Shown: piece after piece, positions 1 through 5,613 of the stretch
Numbering within the stretch: the first letter of the stretch is position 1
How the letters are laid out: each line of letters starts with the position of its first letter
Source of the DNA: Thermoplasmatota archaeon
Lineage (GTDB): Archaea > Thermoplasmatota > Penumbrarchaeia > Penumbrarchaeales > Penumbrarchaeaceae
NCBI GenBank assembly: GCA_016929175.1
Contig: JAFGJI010000071.1
Location: forward strand, 1 to 6,106
Length of the DNA stretch: 6,106 bases
Direction: 5' to 3'
Position numbers and translations under genes: made by a program
Notes under the pieces: model-generated
Seen by the model: only the letters and a program-made list of their open reading frames with translations
What the model was told of the DNA's origin: nothing
Databases searched by the model: none

Positions 1-26
1 GGGGTGGTCATAAATCTTTCCCTTTC

Positions 27-51
27 AATATACACTATTTGCCTGTATATT
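27..51. promoter_or_regulatory. AT-rich inverted repeat; candidate operator or paired TATA boxes
   Basis: AATATACA (27-34) and TGTATATT (44-51) are perfect 8-nt reverse complements separated by 9 nt. They lie in the intergenic stretch before the small membrane protein gene at 96. Each arm resembles an archaeal TATA box. The right arm read on + would place a start near 74-76. Read on -, it would place a start near 21, about 10 nt ahead of an ATG at 11-9 that could begin a leftward gene outside the window (only ATG ACC ACC is visible). The symmetry also fits a dimeric repressor site. The sequence does not decide between these readings. The rest of 1-95 holds no gene that I can support. Confidence 0.35.
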
Positions 52-95
52 CCAGGTCAGCAATACATAATTACCGGAACGGTTCTCGGACATGC

Positions 96-287
96 ATGGC
101 AGGAACGGCAGGGGCGCCAAAAAGGGACAGATGGGGTGAAAGACCCCAGGACCCCTTCCTCAGAGAGCTCATGAAAGACCCAAAAAGGGCTGCCCGTCTG
201 AGCATGATGTTCACTGTGGGTTTGATACTCTTCTGGATCTTCTTTGTTTTCGGTCTGATCTTCATAATTGCATATCTGGTCTTTTAG
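96..287 (+). CDS. Small membrane protein with C-terminal hydrophobic anchor (unknown function)
   Basis: I do not recognise this 63-residue protein. Residues 1-35 are hydrophilic and basic, rich in Arg/Lys with an Asp-Pro-Phe-Leu stretch near 19-22. Residues about 36-62 are continuously hydrophobic (Phe, Leu, Ile, Val), long enough for one membrane span. The protein ends one residue later, a tail-anchor-like layout. By the positive-inside rule the basic N-terminus should face the cytoplasm. I chose the ATG at 96. The frame stays open upstream to a TTG at 39, but those residues look non-coding and overlap the AT-rich promoter stretch. No Shine-Dalgarno precedes 96; an AT-rich box near 64-73 lies about 27 nt upstream, which would suit a leaderless transcript. 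The gene converges on the MBL hydrolase gene, with 4 nt between the stop codons. It is small like SecG/Sec61-beta, but I see no convincing match to that family. Confidence 0.6.
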   Translation: MAGTAGAPKRDRWGERPQDPFLRELMKDPKRAARLSMMFTVGLILFWIFFVFGLIFIIAYLVF

Positions 288-291
288 AGGG

Positions 292-939
292 TCAGAACAT
301 TTCCATCATTCGCATGGAGAGCTCTATCTGCCCCTTCGGGTCTCTTGTCTCGTACCTTCCATGGCCGGGGTAGAGGGACCGGATATCCCAGCTCATGGCA
401 TTCCTTATGGACGTCGCAAGAAGGTCAAGGTTCCCTCCCGGAAGGTCCCACCGGCCCACGCCCCCGTCGCAGAATACAAGGTCACCGCAGAAAAGATGTC
501 TTTCCGACCTTTCCACAAGGCAGACCAGGCCGGGGGCGTGCCCCGGGGCCGGATATACTTCGAAGGATAGACCCTTGATGTCCAGAATACTGCCGGTCTC
601 CTTGATGTCCGCGATGGGTTCCATGCTGGCCCCGAAAAGAAAGCTTCCTGTCATGACAGGGTTCGCTTCCCTTAAAGCCTTTGAACACTCGGGAGATCCG
701 TATAGAGGGGCACCGAATTCTCTCTTCAGGTGGGCCGCACCGCCGCTGTGATCGAAATGCTCATGGGTGAGAACGATCCCGTCCAGCCTCTCTCCCTCAA
801 GGTTGCGTTTGATGGAGCTCTCGACGGTTCTGCTGCTGGTTCCTGTTCCCGTGTCCACAAGTACGTTCGTTTTGTTCCCTCTAACGAGGTAGATATTGGA
901 ATCGATGGGTCCCGCCTCTATCTGGATGATGTCAACCAT
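292..939 (-). CDS. MBL-fold metallohydrolase, glyoxalase II-like
   Basis: This is a metallo-beta-lactamase-fold hydrolase of 215 residues. The full dinuclear metal-binding set is visible: HxHxDH (His59, His61, Asp63, His64 in THEHFDHSGG), His134 in APGHAPG, Asp153 in CGDLVF and His193 in YPGHG. The N-terminal strands (residues 3-30, ending LVDTGTG) are typical of the fold. The motif set and length match the glyoxalase II-like (hydroxyacylglutathione hydrolase-related) branch. That branch mostly hydrolyses thioesters or related esters, but the substrate cannot be read from sequence. No signal peptide is seen, so the protein is probably cytoplasmic. The start is uncertain: ATG at 939 gives the family-like N-terminus MVDIIQIEAG, while an in-frame GTG at 951 would add four residues and lies about 28 nt from a TATA-like box at 976-983, as a leaderless start would. 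The gene is divergent from the CCA enzyme gene, and a functional link is not evident. Confidence 0.9.
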   Translation of the reverse strand: MVDIIQIEAGPIDSNIYLVRGNKTNVLVDTGTGTSSRTVESSIKRNLEGERLDGIVLTHEHFDHSGGAAHLKREFGAPLYGSPECSKALREANPVMTGSFLFGASMEPIADIKETGSILDIKGLSFEVYPAPGHAPGLVCLVERSERHLFCGDLVFCDGGVGRWDLPGGNLDLLATSIRNAMSWDIRSLYPGHGRYETRDPKGQIELSMRMMEMF

Positions 940-966
940 CTGAAAGCCCACCCGGACAAAGCATGG

Positions 967-974
967 TTTAATAC
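967..974 (+). promoter_or_regulatory. TATA-like box for the CCA-adding enzyme gene
   Basis: TTTAATAC is centred about 26.5 nt upstream of the ATG at 997. That is the usual archaeal TATA-to-start-site distance, so transcription would begin at or next to the start codon, giving a leaderless mRNA. No Shine-Dalgarno precedes 997, which agrees. The box lies 1 nt from the opposing box at 976-983. This is inferred from position and composition only. Confidence 0.5.
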
Positions 975-975
975 T

Positions 976-983
976 TCATATAA
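976..983 (-). promoter_or_regulatory. TATA-like box for the MBL hydrolase gene
   Basis: Read on the minus strand, TTATATGA is centred about 28 nt from the GTG at 951 and about 40 nt from the ATG at 939. It predicts a start near 951-953, giving either a leaderless GTG start or a leader of roughly 13 nt before the ATG. It sits beside the plus-strand box at 967-974, so the two promoters face across each other. Confidence 0.45.
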
Positions 984-996
984 CATTCGATTCCCG

Positions 997-2514
997 ATGG
1001 ACAAGGGTGATGGGGGCAGATGGGAGCTGTCCCGCGGGTTGAAGAGAACCGTGCTGGAAGCCGTATCGCCGACGTCAGGGGAAAGGTCAAGGATCCAGAA
1101 GGTTGCAGAAGAGCTTATTGAAAGGGTCAGGTCGGTCGCCGAGGAAATGGGTCTTTCGGACATAGAACCGACCTTGGCGGGTTCAGTGGCCAAGGGAACA
1201 ATGGGAAAGGACCCGGACCTGGATATATTCGTTGTCTTTCCGGAGGGGACCCCCTTGGATATACTGGAGTCACGAGGCTTGGAGATCGGCCTGCGCATTC
1301 TTGAGGAGCCACGCAAGAAATATACCCAGCATCCGTACATCACGGGACGTTTCGAGGGATTCCACTGCGACATCGTTCCCTGCCTGTCCATACCCAAAGG
1401 TTCGAAGGTAAGGACCGCGGTCGATCGGACGCCACACCACACGAGATACATCAACTCGAGGATGCAGCAGGAACAGAAGGAAGAGGTTCTGCTCCTGAAA
1501 TCCTTTCTGCAGGGGATAGGAGCTTACGGGGCCGAGGATCCCGTCCAGGGATGTAGCGGATATCTGACAGAGCTCCTCATATTGAGATTCGGCGATCTGG
1601 AAGGGGTTTTGAGGTTCCTTTCGGGAATAGCACCTTCTGGATCTGCCCCAGGAGGATGCGAGGAGGTCAATGAAACCCATTTCTCTCCCGCAAAAGCGGG
1701 TATCATTCTTTTCGAAGATCCCCCTCTTGCCGATGAGGCGCCCTTCAAGCCAGACAGGTACACACGCATGTTCGGGATGAACCCCCTGGTGGTGGTGGAC
1801 CCCGTGGACGCCCGAAGGAATGTGGCCTCACCCATCTCAACTCAGACCCTGTCGTATATGAGCAGAGCGGCATCGAAGATGATCGATGCACCGCACACGG
1901 GCTTCTTCCATCCCTTTTCAAGACGCCCTCTTTCCACCGTTGGCATTCCAGCTTACAGGCCGGAAGAGGGGGAGATGTTCTTCGAGCTCGATCTTCCCGG
2001 GGGTGAACCGGGTATGGTCATCACACAACATCGAAGGTCACTGAGAAAGCTCACCGCAGGCATGCTCCGGAACGGATTCGAAGATGTCCGTATCAGGTTC
2101 CTTCTCCAGCTCCCCGAGGATTGGGACCCCGATCCGGGATATCTGAGGCCCAGATATACGTGGAAAGGGGAAACAGCATCACCAAGGTTCCTTGTGGTTA
2201 TCAGGACAACACCGGTATCCGCTCCCCCTGAAGTGGTCCACTGGGGGCCTCCGCTCGATAACAAGAGATCGAATGATTTCCGCGAGAAGTGGGGCAGCCG
2301 TGTCAGGACCGATGAGGAGAAACGACGTTTTTACACGATCCTCCGGAGAGAGACGACAGACCCGGGGGAGATAGCACTCCATGTTTGGAGCCGCATCGTA
2401 CACGGCTCCGCTTTTTCAAAGCCCGAGCTCAAAAGACTTGAAGGGGGCCGTATTCCTCCTGAACTTGCATCCGTGCTCTCCCGCGGATGCGATATCTGGG
2501 ACCTTTCGCAATGA
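997..2514 (+). CDS. cca: Archaeal CCA-adding enzyme (class I tRNA nucleotidyltransferase)
   Basis: This enzyme adds or repairs the 3'-terminal CCA of tRNAs from CTP and ATP without a nucleic acid template. The 505-residue product carries the class I nucleotidyltransferase core: GSVAKGT at 62-68, then DLD with carboxylates Asp74 and Asp76, and the third catalytic Asp125 in FHCDIVPC. These correspond to the Glu/Asp and Asp residues of the Archaeoglobus fulgidus enzyme. Further family motifs are the AVDRTPHHTRYI region (141-152), the GAYGAEDPVQGCSGYL region (175-190), VVDPVDARRNVA (266-277) and a C-terminal WGPPLDNKRSNDF stretch (416-428). At 505 residues it exceeds the roughly 437-residue A. 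fulgidus protein, with apparent extra sequence around 208-262 and at the N-terminus. I chose ATG 997 because a TATA-like box lies about 27 nt upstream and because the frame further upstream (open to 730) runs antisense through the MBL gene. The gene appears to be transcribed alone. Confidence 0.95.
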   Translation: MDKGDGGRWELSRGLKRTVLEAVSPTSGERSRIQKVAEELIERVRSVAEEMGLSDIEPTLAGSVAKGTMGKDPDLDIFVVFPEGTPLDILESRGLEIGLRILEEPRKKYTQHPYITGRFEGFHCDIVPCLSIPKGSKVRTAVDRTPHHTRYINSRMQQEQKEEVLLLKSFLQGIGAYGAEDPVQGCSGYLTELLILRFGDLEGVLRFLSGIAPSGSAPGGCEEVNETHFSPAKAGIILFEDPPLADEAPFKPDRYTRMFGMNPLVVVDPVDARRNVASPISTQTLSYMSRAASKMIDAPHTGFFHPFSRRPLSTVGIPAYRPEEGEMFFELDLPGGEPGMVITQHRRSLRKLTAGMLRNGFEDVRIRFLLQLPEDWDPDPGYLRPRYTWKGETASPRFLVVIRTTPVSAPPEVVHWGPPLDNKRSNDFREKWGSRVRTDEEKRRFYTILRRETTDPGEIALHVWSRIVHGSAFSKPELKRLEGGRIPPELASVLSRGCDIWDLSQ

Positions 2515-2532
2515 TCGGATCGTGGGACAACC

Positions 2533-2540
2533 TTATTTAT
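2533..2540 (+). promoter_or_regulatory. TATA-like box ahead of the transketolase operon
   Basis: TTATTTAT stands out in the 64-nt gap between the CCA gene stop and the first transketolase ATG. At the usual 26-nt spacing it predicts a start near 2562-2564, giving about 16 nt of leader before ATG 2579. No Shine-Dalgarno is visible in that leader. It suggests that the four-gene operon has its own promoter rather than relying on readthrough from cca. Confidence 0.45.
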
Positions 2541-2578
2541 CAATTTCTCATTACATCAGATGTTCCCACCATACGTTC

Positions 2579-3466
2579 ATGGACCCTACCCTCATGGAGA
2601 TGATCCTGGTGCCGTTGGAAAGGATGGATTACTGGTATGATATCGATCCCGCACTGCCAGAGCTGCGATCGACGGCCACCCGGGCCAGGAAATGGATATT
2701 GAGAAGTATTTGCGAGGCCGGTTCCGGGCATCCCGGGGGTTCCCTCTCGATCGTGGAGATACTGACCTCGCTCTATTTCAGGGTCATGAGACATGACCCG
2801 GAAAACCCGCTCTGGGAGGACCGCGACAGGTTCGTGCTCTCAAAGGGTCACGGAGCGCCTGGGCTCTATGCCATACTGGCTCTTTCAGGATATTTTGACG
2901 AAGAGGAGCTAGTGACACTCCGAAAGCTCGGGAGCAGGCTCCAGGGTCATCCAAGCATGAACAAGACCCCGGGGATCGATATGTCCACCGGTTCCCTCGG
3001 CCAGGGTCTCTCGATAGCTATCGGGATGGCCCTGGGAGCACGTCTGGACCGGAAGGATTACCGTGTCTACTGCCTTCTGGGGGACGGCGAATCCCAGGAA
3101 GGACAGGTATGGGAAGCTTCCATGGCGGCATCCCATTTTAAACTGGACAATCTATGTACTATCCTGGACCGCAACCAGCTTCAGATAGACGGCCCCACCG
3201 AGAAGATCATGTCGCTAGAGCCAACATTTTCGAAGTTCAAGGCCTTTGGCTGGCATGTGATCGAGGTCAATGGACATGATCTCAAGGAGCTGCTGCGGGC
3301 TTTCCACGAAGCGGAGACCTACAAGGGGAAACCCACATTGATCATAGCCAATACCATCAAAGGAAAGGGTGTCTCGTTCATGGAAGGCTCCCTGAAATTC
3401 CATGGAAAGGCGCCCTCCAGAGAGGAGCTTGATCAGGCGCTTAGAGAGCTTGGAGGTGAGGCCTGA
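2579..3466 (+). CDS. Transketolase, N-terminal (thiamine diphosphate-binding) subunit
   Basis: This is the N-terminal half of a split transketolase. Together with the next gene's product it transfers two-carbon ketol units between sugar phosphates in the non-oxidative pentose phosphate pathway. The product is 295 residues from this start. It shows AGSGHPGGSLS (47-57), SKGHGAPGLYA (88-98), the GSLGQGLS stretch (138-145) and the thiamine-diphosphate/Mg motif GDGESQEG (168-175) followed by DRNQ with Asn199. It ends where the pyrimidine-binding domain would begin, as usual for the archaeal and some bacterial two-gene forms. The start is uncertain: in-frame ATGs occur at 2579, 2594, 2600 and 2624, none with a properly spaced Shine-Dalgarno. 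Conserved sequence begins only after residue 28, so any of them would give a complete domain. I take 2579 as the first ATG after the TATA-like box. The TGA overlaps the next ATG by one base. Confidence 0.93.
   Translation: MDPTLMEMILVPLERMDYWYDIDPALPELRSTATRARKWILRSICEAGSGHPGGSLSIVEILTSLYFRVMRHDPENPLWEDRDRFVLSKGHGAPGLYAILALSGYFDEEELVTLRKLGSRLQGHPSMNKTPGIDMSTGSLGQGLSIAIGMALGARLDRKDYRVYCLLGDGESQEGQVWEASMAASHFKLDNLCTILDRNQLQIDGPTEKIMSLEPTFSKFKAFGWHVIEVNGHDLKELLRAFHEAETYKGKPTLIIANTIKGKGVSFMEGSLKFHGKAPSREELDQALRELGGEA
3452..3459 (+). promoter_or_regulatory. Strong Shine-Dalgarno for transketolase C subunit
   Basis: GGAGGTGA is a full match to the anti-Shine-Dalgarno of archaeal 16S rRNA and ends 6 nt before ATG 3466. 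It lies inside the end of the upstream gene and fixes the start of the downstream one. Confidence 0.85.
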
Positions 3467-4410
3467 TGGAATGGGTCTTGAAGAACATGAGACCGGGTTT
3501 CGGGGAAGCCCTGGTCGAGCTGGGTGAGAAATACCAGCAGGTGGTGGCACTGAATGCCGACCTTTCAGGTTCGACGACGACAGCGATGTTCGACAGTGCC
3601 TTTCCCGAGAGATTCTTCAACGTGGGGATCGCCGAGCAGAACATGATGGGGATATCCGCAGGTCTCGCCGCCACGGGGAAGATCGTCTTTGCTTCCACCT
3701 TTGCAATGTTCGCTGCGGGCAGGGCCTATGATCAGATAAGGCAGTCCATAGCGTACCCGAAGCTGAACGTCAAGATCGTGGCGACCCATGCGGGTATCAC
3801 GGTGGGGGGCGACGGCGCATCACATCAGATGCACGAGGACCTTGCACTCATGAGGGTCCTCCCCCACATGACGGTCATCGCACCCGCCGACTACTGGGAG
3901 ACCAGGAAAGCTGTCCTGAAGGTTGCTGAGACACCGGGCCCCTGCTATATCCGTCTGGGGAGGACAGATACTCCTTTGATCTACGATGACACCTACGATT
4001 TCCAGATCGGGAAGGCCAGCCGGCTGCGTGATGGTGAGGATGTTACGATAATCGCGGTCGGGCTCATGGTCGCCAAAGCCCTGGAGGCGGCGGATGTTTT
4101 GAAGAGGAAAGGAATATCCGCCAGGGTAGTCAACATGTCCACCATCAAGCCGGTTGACAAGAACATGATAGTCGAGGCCGCCAGGGAGACCGGTGCGATC
4201 GTGACCGCCGAGGAGCACAACATGATAGTGGGGATGGGCTCTGCAGTAGCCGAGGTCCTGGCCGACTATGAACCTGTCCCTCAGAGAAGGGTCGGCATAC
4301 CCGACGTTTTCGGTGAGTCGGGGGAATCCGAGGAGCTCATGGAGGCCTACGGTCTGACGGTTGAGAACATAGTCGAGAACGCCAAAATGGCCGTTTCCAT
4401 GAAGAGGTGA
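3466..4410 (+). CDS. Transketolase, C-terminal subunit (pyrimidine-binding and C-terminal domains)
   Basis: This 314-residue protein is the partner of the preceding subunit; the active site forms at the interface of the two. The pyrimidine-binding domain covers about residues 5-165. It has FNVGIAEQNMMG (51-62), where Glu57 is the Glu expected to activate the cofactor's aminopyrimidine ring. It also has THAGITVGGDGASHQMHED (107-125), including the conserved His120-Gln121 pair. The transketolase C-terminal domain covers about residues 182-310, with DVTIIAVGLMVAKALEAA (192-209) and TAEEHNMIVGMGSAVAE (247-263). The E1-type family also includes pyruvate dehydrogenase beta and DXP synthase. The split size, the matched N subunit and the transaldolase next door favour transketolase. 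The start is set by a perfect Shine-Dalgarno and a TGATG overlap, so translation is probably coupled to the N subunit and keeps the two in balance. Confidence 0.93.
   Translation: MEWVLKNMRPGFGEALVELGEKYQQVVALNADLSGSTTTAMFDSAFPERFFNVGIAEQNMMGISAGLAATGKIVFASTFAMFAAGRAYDQIRQSIAYPKLNVKIVATHAGITVGGDGASHQMHEDLALMRVLPHMTVIAPADYWETRKAVLKVAETPGPCYIRLGRTDTPLIYDDTYDFQIGKASRLRDGEDVTIIAVGLMVAKALEAADVLKRKGISARVVNMSTIKPVDKNMIVEAARETGAIVTAEEHNMIVGMGSAVAEVLADYEPVPQRRVGIPDVFGESGESEELMEAYGLTVENIVENAKMAVSMKR
4404..4410 (+). promoter_or_regulatory. Shine-Dalgarno for transaldolase
   Basis: GAGGTGA includes the stop codon of the transketolase C gene and ends 4 nt before ATG 4415. It supports that ATG and close translational linkage of the two genes. 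Confidence 0.8.
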
Positions 4411-4414
4411 GAAG

Positions 4415-5062
4415 ATGAAGATTTTCCTGGACACAGCAAACATAGACCATATCAGGGAAGCCAGCGATCTGGGGGTGATAGACGGGGTGACGACGAACCC
4501 ATCCCTTATTGCAAAGGAGGGAAGGAAGTTCGAGGAGGTCGTAAAGGAGATTTGCTCCATCGTTGACGGACCCATATCGGCCGAGGCGGTAACGGAAAAG
4601 GCCGAGACCATGTTCGAGGAGGCGAAGGAGCTTTCGAAGATCCACAGGAACGTGGTCGTCAAGATACCCATGACAGCCGAGGGTCTGAAGGCCACGAAGA
4701 TGTGCAGCGAGGCCGGGATAAGGACCAATGTTACCCTTGTTTTTTCCGCGAACCAGGCACTTTTGGCTGCCAAGGCGGGGGCCACCTACGTATCCCCATT
4801 CGTGGGGAGGATCGATGATATCACCGAATACGGTATGGAGCTCGTCCGCAGGATATCCTTGATATTCTCGAACTACGGCCTCAGGACCGAGATCATCGTT
4901 GCGTCGGTCAGAAATCCCATCCATGTACTGGAGGCCGCCGAAGCGGGTGCAGACATAGCCACCATTCCATACGGCGTCCTGATGCAGATGGTGAGGCACC
5001 CGCTCACCGACATCGGGATACAGAAGTTCCTCTCCGACTGGGAGAAGGTCCCCAAGGAGTGA
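4415..5062 (+). CDS. tal: Transaldolase, small (TalC/MipB-type) class I aldolase
   Basis: This 215-residue TIM-barrel enzyme belongs to the short transaldolase / fructose-6-phosphate aldolase family. It is expected to move a dihydroxyacetone unit from fructose-6-phosphate to erythrose-4-phosphate through a lysine Schiff base. Visible landmarks are FLDTANI (4-10, with Asp7), GVTTNPSLIAKEG (24-36, with Asn28) and VVKIPMTAEG (81-90), where Lys83 is the Schiff-base lysine. Further on are SPFVGRIDD (127-135) and the phosphate-site region ASVRNP (163-168). Where E. coli fructose-6-phosphate aldolase has Gln59 and Tyr131, this protein has Glu57 and Phe129, the pattern of true transaldolases. I infer transaldolase activity from that; an aldolase side activity cannot be excluded. 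Length is normal for the family. The gene follows the transketolase C gene by 4 nt and its stop overlaps the next start by 4 nt, consistent with one pentose phosphate operon. Confidence 0.93.
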   Translation: MKIFLDTANIDHIREASDLGVIDGVTTNPSLIAKEGRKFEEVVKEICSIVDGPISAEAVTEKAETMFEEAKELSKIHRNVVVKIPMTAEGLKATKMCSEAGIRTNVTLVFSANQALLAAKAGATYVSPFVGRIDDITEYGMELVRRISLIFSNYGLRTEIIVASVRNPIHVLEAAEAGADIATIPYGVLMQMVRHPLTDIGIQKFLSDWEKVPKE

Positions 5063-5586
5063 TCCGGACGAAGGTCCTTGTCGTCGGGGTGGGGTCCCGG
5101 ATGAGGGGCGACGACATGGCTGGACCCTTTACGATCGATCTACTGAAGGAGAAACTGGGATCAGGGGAGGTCCCGGATGGGTTCGAGCTCGAACTGATAG
5201 ATGCGGACGTGATGCCCGAGAATTTCACCAAGCCCATGAGGGAGAGTGGGGCCGATCTGATCCTGTTCATAGATGCGGTCGATATGGGGCTTGAGCCTGG
5301 AGCTCTCCGGATCGTTCCAAGAGAACTCATCGACGCGACCATTCCCTGCTCTCACAACCTGCCGATGTCCTATGTGATGGGGTATGTGAACGAGAAGGTG
5401 GAGAGGGTGGAGCTCCTGGGGGTCCAGATACGAACCGCTGGATTGTTCGAGGATGTGACGAAGGAGGTGAGGGAAGGGTGCTCGAGACTTGCTGAGACCA
5501 TTATGAGCGGAAAGGTGCTTGATATTGCGGTGTATTCAAAGGATGAGAAGGGGTCCGATGATAAGGCCACAAACTACTGCTGGTGA
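5059..5586 (+). CDS. [NiFe]-hydrogenase maturation protease, HycI-like
   Basis: This is an endopeptidase of the HycI/HybD/FrhD family. Members clip the C-terminal tail of the hydrogenase large subunit after nickel insertion, which allows the active site to close. The 175-residue product has GVGSRMRGDDMAGP (10-23), FIDAVDMGLEPG (70-81), SHNLPMSYVMGY (98-109) and LLGVQI (119-124). By alignment to E. coli HycI, the nickel-sensing ligands would be Asp19, Asp72 and His99, all present. The GxGN of many members reads GVGS here. The DMGLxPG and HNxPxxY patterns resemble HycI more than HyaD/HybD, suggesting a group 4 (membrane energy-converting) or related hydrogenase target, but no hydrogenase subunit gene is in view. 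The GTG start overlaps the transaldolase stop (GTGA). The next in-frame ATG, at 5101, would remove the first beta strand and part of the metal motif. Residues 151-175 form a hydrophilic tail. Confidence 0.9.
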   Translation: MIRTKVLVVGVGSRMRGDDMAGPFTIDLLKEKLGSGEVPDGFELELIDADVMPENFTKPMRESGADLILFIDAVDMGLEPGALRIVPRELIDATIPCSHNLPMSYVMGYVNEKVERVELLGVQIRTAGLFEDVTKEVREGCSRLAETIMSGKVLDIAVYSKDEKGSDDKATNYCW

Positions 5587-5596
5587 CATTACCTAT

Positions 5597-5613
5597 CTGA
5601 TATTGAGTGTCAG
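5597..5613. terminator. Short hairpin between convergent genes, possible terminator
   Basis: CTGATA (5597-5602) can pair with TGTCAG (5608-5613) around a 5-nt loop, with one G-T wobble. It lies just after the hydrogenase protease stop (5584-5586) and covers the stop codon of the leftward surface-protein gene (5610-5612). No clear T-tract follows on either strand. The stem is short, so terminator function is only a possibility. Confidence 0.2.

Noticed and set aside
1..11. Possible start of a leftward gene (ATG at 11-9)
   Set aside because: Only three codons are visible. The purine-rich GGGAAAG ahead of it is suggestive but not enough to list as a gene.
39..95. TTG-initiated N-terminal extension of the small membrane protein
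   Set aside because: It would begin inside the palindrome, and the added residues have no coherent character. ATG 96 gives a cleaner protein.
268..751. Several plus-strand frames of 77-118 residues opposite the MBL hydrolase
   Set aside because: They are Arg/Pro/Ser-rich shadow frames of a gene whose seven metal ligands are intact on the other strand.
730..996. Upstream extension of the CCA enzyme reading frame to 594 residues
   Set aside because: This part runs antisense through the well-supported MBL hydrolase gene and lacks family similarity, and the promoter-like sequence and ATG at 997 explain the true start.
918..1454. 178-residue minus-strand frame overlapping the cca start
   Set aside because: It lies opposite the catalytic core of the CCA enzyme, overlaps the divergent promoters and has no protein-like motif.
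3820..4785. 321-residue open frame on the minus strand across the transketolase C/transaldolase junction
   Set aside because: It is opposite two genes with full active-site motifs and strong Shine-Dalgarno sites, and its translation shows no recognisable domain. Long antisense frames are expected in GC-rich coding DNA.
4415..5062. Annotation as fructose-6-phosphate aldolase
   Set aside because: The diagnostic Gln and Tyr are Glu57 and Phe129 here, as in transaldolases, and transketolase genes are adjacent.
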